64,000 nucleotides of DNA from Leptolyngbya boryana PCC 6306 (GCF_000353285.1 NZ_KB731324.1:1630577-1694576), one strand, 5' to 3'; positions 17,167 through 27,238 are shown, numbered from the stretch's first letter. Notes: a model not told the origin generated them from the letters alone. Translations and numbers: made by a program.

Positions 17167-18414
17167 TTACCCCTGACTTCGGTCGGGGGTTTTTTGTATG
17201 GCAGCGATCGCATCTTCTAGCGCGATCGCCACATGCGTCCAATGCGTCCCACCCTGGCAGAACACGACATAAGGTTCGCGTAATGGACCGTCGGCAGAAA
17301 ATTCCGAAGTGCTGCCATCGATAAACGTTCCGCCAGCCATCACAAGTTCGCTCTCATACCCAGGCATTCCAGAGGGAACCGGATCGAGATACGACCCGAT
17401 CGGAGAATTTTTTTGAATCGCACGACAGAAAGCAATGATCTTTTCAGGCGAACCCAATTTGATCGCTTGAATTACATCGCGTCGAGGAGCCATCGGAGCC
17501 GGATTGACGGGATAACCTAATTTGTCAAACACATATGCCGTAAGGTGATTTCCCTTCATCGCTTCCCCAACCATTTGAGGCGCGAGAAATAATCCTTGGA
17601 AGAACAGGCGATTTTGCTCTAGGGTTGCTCCCCCTGAGCTACCAATTCCTGGAGCCGTTAACCGACAAGCCGCCATCTCGACTAAATCGGCTCGTCCTGC
17701 CACATACCCACCGGTTGTGACAATCGTGCCGCCCATATTTTTGATCAACGATCCTGCCATCAAGTCGGCTCCAACAGCGGTCGGCTCTTGATCAGCGACA
17801 AATTCGCCATAACAGTTATCGACGAAGCAGACCGTATTGGGATTTTGTTCTTTGACGATCGCAATAATTTTCTCAATTTCGACGATCGACAAACTGGGTC
17901 GCCAGGAATACCCACACGATCGCTGAATCGACACTAATTTCGTCTCGGGTCGAATTGCCTGTTGCAGCGCGTGCCAATCGATTAACCCATCCGGAGTCAG
18001 TTCCAACTGTCGATAGGAAACGCCTAAATCTTTGAGTGACCCTTGATTTTCGCCTCTTAACCCGATGACTTCCTCTAAGGTGTCATAAGGCGCGCCTGCA
18101 ACACAGAGCATTTCATCCCCGGGACGAAGCACCCCGTAGAGCGCGGCAGCGATCGCATGTGTGCCTGAAACAAATTGGACTCGAACGATCGCCGCTTCGG
18201 CTTGGACGATTTGGGCAAAAACGCGATCGAGGACTTCTCGACCCAAATCATCATGACCGTATCCTGAAACACTTGCAAAATGGTGAACGCCCACCCGATG
18301 ATCACGATAGGCGGTCAGCACTCTTTGTAAATTTTTCTTGACCTGAGAGTCAATACCAGAAAAAATTCTAGTTAGTGCTTGTTCCGCTTCTTTTAGCAGG
18401 ATCGAGCCGTTCAT
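17167..18414 (-). CDS. Methionine gamma-lyase family PLP protein (YnbB/'aluminum resistance' type)
   Basis: A 415-residue fold-type I PLP enzyme of the Cys/Met-metabolism class. The schiff-base lysine lies in GSLIKNMGGTI (about residue 225); the upstream aspartate that holds the PLP ring is in VCFVDNCYGEF; the N-terminal VSGYGHDDLGREVLD and VSGTHAIAAAL are typical. Relatives are annotated as methionine gamma-lyase or aluminium resistance proteins, neither proven for cyanobacteria. GAGG sits just before the ATG. Its last codons contain the terminator of the convergent EamA gene. Confidence 0.85.
   Translation of the reverse strand: MNGSILLKEAEQALTRIFSGIDSQVKKNLQRVLTAYRDHRVGVHHFASVSGYGHDDLGREVLDRVFAQIVQAEAAIVRVQFVSGTHAIAAALYGVLRPGDEMLCVAGAPYDTLEEVIGLRGENQGSLKDLGVSYRQLELTPDGLIDWHALQQAIRPETKLVSIQRSCGYSWRPSLSIVEIEKIIAIVKEQNPNTVCFVDNCYGEFVADQEPTAVGADLMAGSLIKNMGGTIVTTGGYVAGRADLVEMAACRLTAPGIGSSGGATLEQNRLFFQGLFLAPQMVGEAMKGNHLTAYVFDKLGYPVNPAPMAPRRDVIQAIKLGSPEKIIAFCRAIQKNSPIGSYLDPVPSGMPGYESELVMAGGTFIDGSTSEFSADGPLREPYVVFCQGGTHWTHVAIALEDAIAAIQKTPDRSQG
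17170..17196 (+). terminator. TTCG-tetraloop terminator inside the convergent coding region
   Basis: CCCCTGAC-TTCG-GTCGGGGG followed by TTTTTT: an eight-pair stem with one G-U pair closed by a stable TTCG loop. It ends EamA transcription, yet every base also codes for the last residues of the minus-strand gene (KTPDRSQG). Confidence 0.88.
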
Positions 18415-18557
18415 GTCCGCCTCATTGATTAAAAGTTACAATTGATTAAAAGTTACAGTTAGAGATTGCGCTTTCCCGAACTGATCCGGGTTTTGGCAAA
18501 CCGGGTCTTACATTGTCGCGCAAATTGAGCATCATAGTTCCGTTTAGAGACTCTTTC

Positions 18558-19376
18558 ATGACTATTGCAACTTCCGAAAAACTGAAAATAGACTATCTCA
18601 CCACAGGTTTCATGGTGGCGATTCATATCGGCGCTTTGTGTGCGTTTTTGCCAGGAAACTTTAGCTGGAGTGCAGTTGGATTAGCCGTTTTCTTGCATTG
18701 GCTGACCGGAGGACTCGGAATTACGCTGGGATGGCATCGCTTGATGAGCCACCGCAGTTTCCAGGTTCCTAAATGGTTGGAGTATACGCTGGTATTCTTT
18801 GGCTCCCTTGCGATGCAAGGGGGACCGATCTGGTGGATTGGGTTACATCGTCATCATCATCTTTATTCTGATCAACCCAACGATCATCATGATTCGACCA
18901 AAGGCTTCTGGTGGAGTCATATGGAATGGATGTTGCGCGACGTTCCAGCCGAAAATGAAGTTCCTAAATTCACGAAAGACATTGCAGATGATAAGTTCTA
19001 TCAGTTTTTAGAGAATTATTTTGCGCTGTTGCAGGTTGCGTTGGGCGTGTTGCTTTACGCGATCGGAGGTTGGTCTTTTGTAACTTGGGGCATTTTTGTG
19101 CGCTTGGTGCTGGTTTATCACTGCACTTGGCTCGTAAATAGCGCAACGCACAAGTTTGGTTATCGGACGTATGATTCGGGCGATCAGTCAACCAATTGCT
19201 GGTGGGTTGCACTTTTGGTGTACGGCGAAGGCTGGCACAACAATCATCATGCGTTTCAGTATTCGGCACGGCATGGTCTGAAATGGTGGGAGATTGATAT
19301 CACCTGGATGACAATTCGCTTGCTGGAAGTGCTCGGTCTTGCAACTAAGGTGAAGTTAGCAGAAGACAAGGCTTAA
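18558..19376 (+). CDS. desC: Acyl-lipid delta-9 fatty acid desaturase
   Basis: A membrane di-iron desaturase placing the first double bond in membrane-lipid acyl chains using reduced ferredoxin. The three histidine boxes are HRLMSH, HRHHH and HNNHH, with hydrophobic pairs between. The start at 18558 (MTIATSEK, 272 residues) matches the usual DesC length; an upstream ATG at 18513 would add 15 residues. Box 3 in the form EGWHNNHH identifies the acyl-lipid/acyl-CoA delta-9 class rather than DesA or DesB. A terminator follows about 85 bases after the stop. Confidence 0.93.
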   Translation: MTIATSEKLKIDYLTTGFMVAIHIGALCAFLPGNFSWSAVGLAVFLHWLTGGLGITLGWHRLMSHRSFQVPKWLEYTLVFFGSLAMQGGPIWWIGLHRHHHLYSDQPNDHHDSTKGFWWSHMEWMLRDVPAENEVPKFTKDIADDKFYQFLENYFALLQVALGVLLYAIGGWSFVTWGIFVRLVLVYHCTWLVNSATHKFGYRTYDSGDQSTNCWWVALLVYGEGWHNNHHAFQYSARHGLKWWEIDITWMTIRLLEVLGLATKVKLAEDKA

Positions 19377-19460
19377 AAAAGTCTTCTAGCTGCCGTTCCT
19401 GGCTCAAGGGAACTCCATCAATCGCTGGCGAGGAGTGCAAACTCACTCGATATTGATTAG

Positions 19461-19504
19461 AAAATCCCGGATGCATCGTTAAGTGCGATCGTTCGGGATT
19501 TTTT
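19461..19504 (+). terminator. Intrinsic terminator after desC
   Basis: AAAATCCCG (19461-19469) pairs with CGGGATTTT (19494-19502), with a long loop of about 24 bases and a T-run. Confidence 0.75.
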
Positions 19505-19800
19505 GATGTCGCTTTGCCCTTCGGGATAAATCATTCCATTCACGAATTTTCGATTCGGATCAGCGATCGTGCTCACTTTGACTTTGGAACAGAGCGATGA
19601 ATTTTTTGGAGGGAGTGGCGGTTATTGAATCATCGCTTGTGAAGGAGAAATCGCAGATTGTGATTTCTCTTTCTATTGGAATCCATCTGACGACAAAAAA
19701 AGCTGCCTTAATTTTTTCTATCGCAAAGACCTGTCCGGAATGTTGGGAATTGTCCTCGAAGGGGTTAGCATGATTTGGATTGCGTGCAGGAGCCGTCAGG
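19505..19800. other. Intergenic region before the pseudokinase gene
   Basis: About 296 bases with no gene. GAGAAATC and GATTTCTC (about 19644-19669) form a perfect eight-pair stem with a T-rich tail and could be a second terminator or an attenuator. CAGGAG at 19786-19791 is the ribosome binding site of the next gene. Confidence 0.4.
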
Positions 19801-21417
19801 ATGAAATTGCAGATGGGTGCAACCCTTCAGAATGGGAAATATCAGCTAAATCAATTTTTAGGGCGTGAAAGTTTAGGCGCAACCTATATCGCGACTCAAA
19901 CTCTGCTGCAACAACCCGTTGTTATCAAAACCCTCGATCCCAGCCTGCAAGTCACTCAAAGCTTCCCGCACCTCAAAGCACGCTTCATCGAAGAAACTCG
20001 TCTTCTCGCTCGCTGTCAGCATCCGAGCTTAGTCCGCATTCTTGACTTCTTCGAAGAAGATCACCTGCCGTTTCTGGTCATGGATTATATTCCGGGTCAG
20101 ACCTTACACGATCGCGTTTCCACGACCAGCGCGCCACCCCTAACGGAAGCTGAAGCCATTCATTACATGCGGCAAATCGCTTCAGCGTTGAGCGTTGCGC
20201 ATCGTGTCGGATTAGTTCACCGCAATATTCGCCCCGAAGCGATCGTGCGTCGGCAAGGCACAAATCTCGGTATTTTAGTCGGATTCGGACTGGCTCACGA
20301 TGTTGCCATTCCAGACCTACTGCCAGACAATCCATTCGCCCCACCTGAACGCAACTGGAGCCGAGACAATCCATTCGCGATCGATCTGTACTCACTCGCG
20401 TCAACTCTCTACTATCTCCTCTCAGGACAGTTTACAAACGGTACGCTTTCCCTCGAACAGTACTCGTGGAGTCCTGCGACTAAACAAGCCATCTTCCGGG
20501 GACTAACGCATGATCCCCAATGGCAAGTCCAGACCGTTGACGAATGGCTGCGGCTCCTCCCCAATACAACGCTGCCTTTAATGTCAGTAAACACGTTGCA
20601 AGCACAACCTCTATCCGTCCCCTCCAAATCATCCAATGGCAAAAATGGCAGCCTGTCCAGCGGTCATGATCTCCCACCCATTCCTGCCGCAAATGTAACC
20701 GTTCCTCCTGCTCCGGTCAAAGTTTCACTCCCTGAACCTCCCACTCATCCTGCAATAGTGAACTCTTCAACCGTGAACTCTCCAACCGTGAATTCTTCAG
20801 CGGTGAATTCTAGAGCAGGTGCAGCAAAGCTTGCCGTTCCGGTAAAGGCAGCAATTGTGGCTCCAAATCGCTTGCCAAAATTCTTAATGTTCGCGATCGT
20901 CACGGCAGGCGCAATCGGCTTAGGGTTTGGAGTCACCCTCCGGCTCAGTGCCGCTAAAGCTCCGGGAAGCAGCATTCTGAATCCAGTTCAACCCTTTGCA
21001 GAAAAAGACTGGAAAGGCACATTAACCCCCAACGACCGCGCTGATATCTTCACCGAGACAGCAGGAAGCGCCAAATCTTCTAGCCCTTCTCAAAACTATA
21101 TCGATCCTGAAGTTGATCAACGTTCCGCTAGCCCATCCCCCAACCTGCGAAAAGAGCCAGAATATCCTTCACCCATCCAGCCTCGCTATCCGCGATCGCA
21201 GAGCAACCCGATCTCCCCAGCGCCGATTCAACCTGCGCCTGTCAAACCTGCTCCAGAACCCGTAGAAACCGCTCCAGAACCGAGCGATTCCCTGCCTGTC
21301 GAACCTGTTACCCCGCCAGTTACGCCTCCTGCACCTATCGAACCTGCCCCGGTCAAACCTAGCACTCGTGATATCGAACCGGCTCCCCCACTTCCACGAT
21401 CAGATCGTGGAGAATAA
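19801..21417 (+). CDS. Serine/threonine kinase-like protein lacking catalytic aspartates (pseudokinase)
   Basis: About 538 residues from the ATG at 19801; a TTG at 19780 is less likely. Residues 10-270 are a bacterial Hanks-type kinase domain with glycine loop LGRESLGATY and ATP-binding Lys in VVIKTLD. The catalytic loop is VHRNIRPEAI (HRN, not HRD), and the metal-binding DFG is replaced by GFG in LVGFGLAHD. Both catalytic aspartates are therefore gone. A Ser/Thr/Pro linker with a VNS repeat, one membrane helix (FLMFAIVTAGAIGLGFGVTL) and a proline-rich outer tail follow. It probably binds or senses rather than phosphorylates. A PP2C phosphatase gene lies 2.4 kb downstream. Confidence 0.85.
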   Translation: MKLQMGATLQNGKYQLNQFLGRESLGATYIATQTLLQQPVVIKTLDPSLQVTQSFPHLKARFIEETRLLARCQHPSLVRILDFFEEDHLPFLVMDYIPGQTLHDRVSTTSAPPLTEAEAIHYMRQIASALSVAHRVGLVHRNIRPEAIVRRQGTNLGILVGFGLAHDVAIPDLLPDNPFAPPERNWSRDNPFAIDLYSLASTLYYLLSGQFTNGTLSLEQYSWSPATKQAIFRGLTHDPQWQVQTVDEWLRLLPNTTLPLMSVNTLQAQPLSVPSKSSNGKNGSLSSGHDLPPIPAANVTVPPAPVKVSLPEPPTHPAIVNSSTVNSPTVNSSAVNSRAGAAKLAVPVKAAIVAPNRLPKFLMFAIVTAGAIGLGFGVTLRLSAAKAPGSSILNPVQPFAEKDWKGTLTPNDRADIFTETAGSAKSSSPSQNYIDPEVDQRSASPSPNLRKEPEYPSPIQPRYPRSQSNPISPAPIQPAPVKPAPEPVETAPEPSDSLPVEPVTPPVTPPAPIEPAPVKPSTRDIEPAPPLPRSDRGE

Positions 21418-21487
21418 TCGGTTGCGCCTTGCTCTCTCAACGTCGCACGCTATAATTCAGGCAGCGCGCTAGTAAAGTAAAGGGTTT

Positions 21488-21820
21488 ATGAGTACTCCAT
21501 TAGTTCATGCTTTCTTTGTCGGTCGAGCGATCGCGGAAGTTGTCTACGAACGTCTCGAAACAGGCGTGACCGAAGCCTTGAGCGAACTCGGTAAATTTGA
21601 TGCCGAGCAGCGGGAAAACCTGCGGCAATTTGTCGATGAAGTAGTGGAACGGGCACAGCGCGAAGAAGCGATCGCGACTCAAGCCAGCACAACCACCACC
21701 ATCGTTCCCACGGATTTACAAACAGGTGGAGATCTGCAAGCAACGATCGATGATCTGCGAGCAGAAATCGCCGAATTGCGGTCTGAACTTCAGCGGTATC
21801 GGACTCGTTCTAGTCAATAA
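21488..21820 (+). CDS. Small coiled-coil protein (DUF6825-like)
   Basis: A 110-residue protein with an N-terminal helical segment ([19 protein letters not shown]), a phasin-like helix ([20 protein letters not shown]) and a C-terminal coiled coil ([19 protein letters not shown]). As I recall, this family is shared by cyanobacteria and plastids and now called DUF6825; the name is not certain. No enzymatic motif. It lies 34 bases before the ABC1 kinase gene and may be co-transcribed with it. Confidence 0.7.
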   Translation: MSTPLVHAFFVGRAIAEVVYERLETGVTEALSELGKFDAEQRENLRQFVDEVVERAQREEAIATQASTTTTIVPTDLQTGGDLQATIDDLRAEIAELRSELQRYRTRSSQ

Positions 21821-21854
21821 TTCTTTAAAGATTTCGTTTTAGTTGAGAAATTGC

Positions 21855-23702
21855 GTGTCTGTTTCTTCAAATGACTCCAGTTCGCCTTCGGTAGAGCCAG
21901 TCACGCCTGAGCAATCCGAGCAGCGCGATCGCCCTAATCTGTCTGACGTTACTGAGCTAAAAGCCTTGTCTTCTGCCGATCACCGCATTCCTGAGTCGCT
22001 TCCCCGTCGTCGCAAACCCCCAGAAGTCTCGTATTCCGGCAAAGCCTACCGTTGGAATCGCGAAAAATATTCGCGACAACGGCGCTTTATCGACATCTGG
22101 GCATTTGTGCTGAAACTGATGGGAGCAAGATGGCTCTACACCAAGTCTTGGAGCTACCGAGGCGGGGTTAGTGATGCCAAGAAAGCGGCGCGGCGGCAAG
22201 CTTTGGCGATCTGGATTCGAGAAACGCTGCTCGATTTAGGTCCAACGTTTATCAAAATTGGGCAGTTATTCTCAACGCGTGCAGACTTGTTTGCCGCCGA
22301 ATTTGTCGAGGAGCTTTCTAAACTTCAGGATCGTGTGCCTGCTTTTAGTTACGAGCAGGTTGCCACGATTATTCAGCAGGATTTGGGCAAATCGATCGAA
22401 GAACTGTATCGGAGTTTTGACCCCATTCCCCTCGCTGCTGCAAGTCTGGGACAAGTTCACCGCGCGCAGCTTCATTCAGGTGAAGAAGTGGTCGTCAAAG
22501 TGCAGCGTCCAGGCTTGCGGAAGCTGTTTGAAATTGATTTGCAAATTCTCAAAGGAATTACACGTTATTTTCAAAACCATCCAGAATGGGGAAAAGGGCG
22601 CGATTGGTTAGGAATTTACGAAGAGTGCTGCAAGATCCTGTGGGAAGAAGTCGATTATCTCAACGAAGGACGCAACGCAGACTCATTTCGTCGGAATTTT
22701 CGAGGAGAGGATTGGGTGCATGTCCCTAGAGTCTACTGGCGATATGCCTCTCCGCGAGTTCTAACCCTGGAATATATGCCAGGCATTAAGATCAGCCATT
22801 ATGACGCGCTTGAAGCTGCGGGACTCGATCGCAAAGAACTGGCGCAATTAGGAGCTAAAGCGTATCTCCACCAATTGCTGAATGACGGCTTTTTTCACGC
22901 AGATCCTCATCCTGGAAATATTGCAGTCAATCCAGACGGGGGGCTGATTTTCTATGATTTCGGCATGATGGGGCAAATTAAGCCTGTCACGCGCGAGAAA
23001 TTGCTCGATACATTCTTTGGAATCGCTCAAAAAGATGGCGATCGCGTGGTCAAATCTCTCATCGAACTGGGCGCGCTTTCTCCAGCAGACGATATGGGAC
23101 CCATTCGGAGATCGGTGCAGTTCATGCTCGATCATTTCATGGACAAACCGTTTGAAGAACAATCCGTGGGAGCCATTAGCGACGACTTGTATGAGATCGC
23201 TTACGATCAACCCTTCCGATTCCCCGCAACGTTTACCTTTGTCATGCGAGCGTTCTCAACCTTAGAAGGGGTCGGAAAAGGTTTAGATCCAGACTTTAAC
23301 TTTATGGAGGTTGCAAAACCGTTTGCAATGCAGCTTATGACCAATGGAAATTCTCCCGATGGTGGACTCTTAAACGAGTTGAGCCGTCAAGCCGCACAAG
23401 TTGGCACGACTGCTTTTGGGCTACCTCGTCGCATCGAAGATACTCTCGATAAATTAGAGCGCGGTGATATCCGAGTCCGGGTGCGATCGACCGAAACTGA
23501 TCGCATCTTACGGCGGATCAGCGGTGTGAATATGGGCACAAACTATACCTTGCTCGCTAGCGCTTTCACCGTATCTGCCACAATTTTATTGGTCAATCAT
23601 CTCTATTGGATTGCCGGAATTGTTGCGGTTGCAGCTGTAGTTAGCGGCATTGCCCTGATTCGATTAATGATGAAACTCGATCGATTTGATCGAATGCCTT
23701 AA
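21855..23702 (+). CDS. ABC1/AarF/UbiB family atypical kinase
   Basis: About 615 residues. Seen are the family signature KIGQ (FIKIGQLFSTRADL), the alanine-rich loop AAASLGQVHRA, the lysine in VVKVQRPGL, the catalytic HADPHPGNI and the metal-binding YDFGMMGQI. Two hydrophobic segments close to the C-terminus anchor it to a membrane. UbiB/ADCK relatives support synthesis of prenylquinones; in cyanobacteria and plastids the ABC1K group is linked to plastoquinone and tocopherol. The start is unclear: GTG at 21855 is preferred over TTG at 21843, with no strong ribosome binding site for either. Confidence 0.9.
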   Translation: MSVSSNDSSSPSVEPVTPEQSEQRDRPNLSDVTELKALSSADHRIPESLPRRRKPPEVSYSGKAYRWNREKYSRQRRFIDIWAFVLKLMGARWLYTKSWSYRGGVSDAKKAARRQALAIWIRETLLDLGPTFIKIGQLFSTRADLFAAEFVEELSKLQDRVPAFSYEQVATIIQQDLGKSIEELYRSFDPIPLAAASLGQVHRAQLHSGEEVVVKVQRPGLRKLFEIDLQILKGITRYFQNHPEWGKGRDWLGIYEECCKILWEEVDYLNEGRNADSFRRNFRGEDWVHVPRVYWRYASPRVLTLEYMPGIKISHYDALEAAGLDRKELAQLGAKAYLHQLLNDGFFHADPHPGNIAVNPDGGLIFYDFGMMGQIKPVTREKLLDTFFGIAQKDGDRVVKSLIELGALSPADDMGPIRRSVQFMLDHFMDKPFEEQSVGAISDDLYEIAYDQPFRFPATFTFVMRAFSTLEGVGKGLDPDFNFMEVAKPFAMQLMTNGNSPDGGLLNELSRQAAQVGTTAFGLPRRIEDTLDKLERGDIRVRVRSTETDRILRRISGVNMGTNYTLLASAFTVSATILLVNHLYWIAGIVAVAAVVSGIALIRLMMKLDRFDRMP

Positions 23703-23798
23703 ATTTTGGTGTGATTTAGGGCGAGATGTGAATAATTGAATGAGAGCAGCAGATTGACTGCCGCTTTAACTGTCTTCTACCCTCGCGCTTGAGAACTC

Positions 23799-24524
23799 AT
23801 GAAACGCTTTTTCACTGCCGGGATGACTGACACGGGATTAATCCGATCAGTTAACCAAGATGCTTACTATGTCGATCCAGAAGAGCGATTCTTCATCGTG
23901 GCGGATGGCATGGGTGGACATGCAGGTGGGCAAGAAGCCAGTCGAATCGCGATCGAGACGATGCAAGCATTTCTTGCTCAGCAGTGGGAGACTGACCTCG
24001 ATTCTGCAACTCTTCTCCGTCAAGCCGTTTTAGAAGCGAATCAAGCCATCCTCAAAGATCAGCGGTTGCATCCAGAGCGATCGGATATGGGCACGACCGC
24101 TGTTGTTGTCATTTTCCGAGATGAAGAACCGCTCTGTACTCACATTGGAGATTCGCGCCTTTATAGGCTGCGCGGAGCCAAGCTCGATCAAATTACTGAA
24201 GATCACACCTGGGTTGCACGAGCGATGCGGCTCGGCGAACTCACGCCTGATCAAGCGAGGGTTCATCCGATGCGACATGTTTTAGCGCAATGCTTAGGTC
24301 GCCCAGACTTGGAATTTGTAGAAATTCAATCGCTTTCGGTGCAATCCGGCGATCGCTTACTGCTTTGTAGTGATGGACTGACGGAAGAATTATCAGACCA
24401 GCTCATCGCAACCCATTTAAAAACGATTCGAGCTTGTGAAAAAGCAGCAACCGCTTTAATCAATGCAGCAAAAGATCGCGGTGGGCGAGACAATATCACA
24501 GTTGTAATTGTTGCCGTTCCGTAG
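23799..24524 (+). CDS. PP2C-type Ser/Thr protein phosphatase
   Basis: A 241-residue Stp1/PrpC-type phosphatase, dependent on two Mn/Mg ions. Metal and catalytic motifs in order are SVNQDAYYVD, VADGMGGHAGG, MGTTAVVVIF, HIGDSRLYRL, CSDGLTEELSD and GGRDNITVVIV. Length is normal, with no membrane segment. It is the natural counter-enzyme of Hanks kinases, and it follows the pseudokinase and ABC1 kinase genes. Confidence 0.93.
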   Translation: MKRFFTAGMTDTGLIRSVNQDAYYVDPEERFFIVADGMGGHAGGQEASRIAIETMQAFLAQQWETDLDSATLLRQAVLEANQAILKDQRLHPERSDMGTTAVVVIFRDEEPLCTHIGDSRLYRLRGAKLDQITEDHTWVARAMRLGELTPDQARVHPMRHVLAQCLGRPDLEFVEIQSLSVQSGDRLLLCSDGLTEELSDQLIATHLKTIRACEKAATALINAAKDRGGRDNITVVIVAVP

Positions 24525-24822
24525 TCAGGACAAAATTCAACATTTTCCTGGGGATCGCTCTACGGATCCGGAAAAACAGAAATAGACCATAATATGAGTA
24601 ACAATCGTGCAGGATTTCAAAGACTACATGAAGATGTAGTTTGAAGATAGACCTTTTTACGTGATATTGCTAGGATGCTTGCACGTAGATTAGAACGGTT
24701 CCGATCCACTTGGCTCTTCCAAGCAATTGCTTCGGCTATTGTTTGAGAACTAAGTGGTGTAATTTCCGCAACTGTACTGACTTCTAAAGTACTAGACCCT
24801 TAAGCGAGAGAGGAAACCACCC

Positions 24823-26079
24823 TTGACCCGTCGTTATTTTTTCACTTCCGAGTCCGTCACTGAAGGACATCCCGACAAGATTTGTGACCAGATTTCTGAC
24901 ACGATTTTAGATGCAATTCTCAGCCAAGATCCAAGTAGCCGAGTTGCCGCTGAAGTAGTTGTAAATACTGGACTTGTATTGATCACTGGTGAAATTACCA
25001 CCAAAGCGAACGTCAACTACATTGACCTTGCCCGCAAGAAAATCGCTGAGATTGGTTACACTGGCGCAGAAAACGGTTTTAGTGCAAATAGCTGTGCGGT
25101 GATGATTGCCCTCGACGAGCAGTCTCCTGACATTGCTCAAGGCGTTGATACCGCTCAAGAAAGCCGTGAAGAACTCAGCCAAGAAGCACTCGATGCGATC
25201 GGGGCTGGTGATCAAGGGATTATGTTCGGGTTTGCCTGCAACGAAACTCCCGAACTGATGCCATTGCCGATTAGCTTAGCGCACCGGATTTCCCGGAAGC
25301 TCGCAGCGGTTCGCAAGACAGGTCAACTCCCTTATCTGCGTCCAGATGGTAAGACGCAAGTGACGATCGCTTACGAAGACGATCGCCCGGTTGGAATTGA
25401 CACGATCCTCGTTTCGACACAGCACACTGCAGAGATCGATGGCGTTACCGACGAAGCTGCAATCCAAGAGCGCATCAAAACCGATCTTTGGGCATTGGTA
25501 GTTGAGCCTTGTTTTGCAGATATCGACATCAAACCTGATAGTGAAACTCGCTTCTTGGTCAACCCGACTGGGAAATTTGTCATTGGTGGTCCTCAAGGCG
25601 ACTCTGGTTTAACCGGACGGAAAATCATTGTCGATACTTACGGTGGCTATTCTCGTCACGGTGGCGGTGCTTTCTCTGGAAAAGACCCCACAAAGGTTGA
25701 CCGGAGTGCAGCATATGCTGCCCGCTATGCCGCGAAAAACATTGTGGCAGCAGGCTTGGCTGAGAAATGTGAAGTGCAATTGAGTTATGCGATCGGGGTT
25801 GCTCGTCCGGTGAGCATCATGATCGAAACCTTTGGCACAGGCAAAGTCAGCGAAGAAGTCTTGCTGGAATTGGTGAAGACTCATTTTGAGTTGCGTCCTG
25901 CCGGAATCATTCAGACCTTTGGATTACGGACTGCACCGGGCGATCGCGATGGTCGTTTCTATCAAGATGTCGCAGCTTATGGTCACTTTGGTCGTCCTGA
26001 CTTAGAGCTTCCTTGGGAGCAAACCGATAAAGCGGCTGTCTTGAAAGAAGCTGCATTATCGATGACCGCAGTTGGCTAA
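24823..26079 (+). CDS. metK: S-adenosylmethionine synthetase
   Basis: Makes SAM from methionine and ATP in the cytosol. The 418-residue protein shows [16 protein letters not shown], the signature [13 protein letters not shown] (about residues 127-139) and [16 protein letters not shown] (about 285-300). The TTG start is supported by AGAGAGG (24807-24813) and gives the expected N-terminus [16 protein letters not shown]. The 298-base leader has a small stem CTACAT/ATGTAG (about 24624-24639); I do not recognise a SAM riboswitch in it. A terminator follows. Confidence 0.97.
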   Translation: MTRRYFFTSESVTEGHPDKICDQISDTILDAILSQDPSSRVAAEVVVNTGLVLITGEITTKANVNYIDLARKKIAEIGYTGAENGFSANSCAVMIALDEQSPDIAQGVDTAQESREELSQEALDAIGAGDQGIMFGFACNETPELMPLPISLAHRISRKLAAVRKTGQLPYLRPDGKTQVTIAYEDDRPVGIDTILVSTQHTAEIDGVTDEAAIQERIKTDLWALVVEPCFADIDIKPDSETRFLVNPTGKFVIGGPQGDSGLTGRKIIVDTYGGYSRHGGGAFSGKDPTKVDRSAAYAARYAAKNIVAAGLAEKCEVQLSYAIGVARPVSIMIETFGTGKVSEEVLLELVKTHFELRPAGIIQTFGLRTAPGDRDGRFYQDVAAYGHFGRPDLELPWEQTDKAAVLKEAALSMTAVG

Positions 26080-26102
26080 GATTTAGCCTTCTCATCCCCT
26101 TT

Positions 26103-26141
26103 AGCCTCTAGTGAGACTCTCGTTCTTCTAGAGGCTTTTTT
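26103..26141 (+). terminator. Intrinsic terminator of metK
   Basis: AGCCTCTAG (26103-26111) pairs with CTAGAGGCT (26128-26136) and is followed by TTTTTT. The stem begins 23 bases after the stop. Confidence 0.88.
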
Positions 26142-26278
26142 ATGATTGAGTTCCTGTTTCCTGAGACACATTCAATCGATTTCGCTCAGAAATACAATTA
26201 AGCTGAATTTCGTTCTTTCTTTGAACGATTTCTTCCCGTAGAATTAAGGGCGGAATGCAGCCTTACAATAACTGTCTT

Positions 26279-27238
26279 ATGAGAATTCTTGCCCTAGTGC
26301 CTGGCGGCATTGGCGATCAAATCCTATTTTTTCCAACGCTGGATGATTTGAAGGCGACTTATCCTGATGCCCAAATCGATGTGGTCGTGGAGCCAAGGGC
26401 AAAGGCAGCGTATCGCGTCTCTAAATCAGTCAGCGACACAATTTTGTTCGATTTTAGTGGCAGCAATAGTTTGGCAGATTGGGGAAATTTGCTCGGGGTG
26501 TTGCGCGATCGCGAATACGATATCGCGCTTTCTCTTAGCCCAGGTTGGGGCACTGGATTTCTCTTATGGCTCAGCGGCATTCCAACCCGAATTGGATTTA
26601 GTAGAAGTTCAGCCACAGAGAGATTTCTGACTCAGGCAGTCGAGTTTAGACCGGAGCAATATGAAGCCGCAGTCTATCACGACATTTTGAAGGGATTAAA
26701 GATTGATAAACCGTTAGGCGAACTTGCAGTCAGTGTGCCAACGAAAGACTTGGAATGGGCAGATGCAGAGCGCAAGCGGCTAGGACTGCAAGATGGCGGT
26801 TATGTTCTGATGTATTCAGGTGCGGATACACAGAAGAAGGGACGTTTGAAGTCTTATCCGATCGAGAATTGGCAAAAAATCATTGCAGATTTCAAGCAAA
26901 AGCAGCCGGAGCTCCCGCTTGTTCTCATCGCAGATGAAGAGAATGCAGCACTGGTCGCTGAATTGATCAAACTGTGTCCTGGAACCAAAACTTCTGCACC
27001 TGAAAATATGGGGCAACTGGTCGCCATGACCGCTGGAGCCAGTCTAGTTCTTACTACTGATGGCGCACCTATGTATGCGGCGATCGCGGCTCAGACGTTT
27101 ACCTTGGCATTACTCGGCGAAACGGAACCTGCGAAGATTTTGCCAAAGAGCGATCGCGTTTTGGGCATCAAGTCGCCGACTGGAAAGATGGCAGACATTG
27201 CCCCGCAGATGGTTCTCGATCGCGTTTGGGGAGGATAG
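26279..27238 (+). CDS. Glycosyltransferase family 9 (heptosyltransferase-like)
   Basis: About 319 residues from the ATG at 26279 (MRILALVPGGIGDQI); an upstream ATG at 26255 would add eight. The N-terminal PGGIGDQILFFPTLDDLK and the C-terminal VLTTDGAPMYAAIAAQTFTLALLG are the sugar-acceptor and nucleotide-sugar binding halves of the GT-B fold used by LPS heptosyltransferases. In cyanobacteria, which lack typical heptose cores, the acceptor and donor are unknown. Likely acts on surface polysaccharide at the inner face of the membrane. Confidence 0.82.
   Translation: MRILALVPGGIGDQILFFPTLDDLKATYPDAQIDVVVEPRAKAAYRVSKSVSDTILFDFSGSNSLADWGNLLGVLRDREYDIALSLSPGWGTGFLLWLSGIPTRIGFSRSSATERFLTQAVEFRPEQYEAAVYHDILKGLKIDKPLGELAVSVPTKDLEWADAERKRLGLQDGGYVLMYSGADTQKKGRLKSYPIENWQKIIADFKQKQPELPLVLIADEENAALVAELIKLCPGTKTSAPENMGQLVAMTAGASLVLTTDGAPMYAAIAAQTFTLALLGETEPAKILPKSDRVLGIKSPTGKMADIAPQMVLDRVWGG

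Noticed and set aside
24525-24822. Possible SAM riboswitch before metK
   Set aside because: Only one small stem was seen and none of the known SAM-riboswitch core motifs was recognised.
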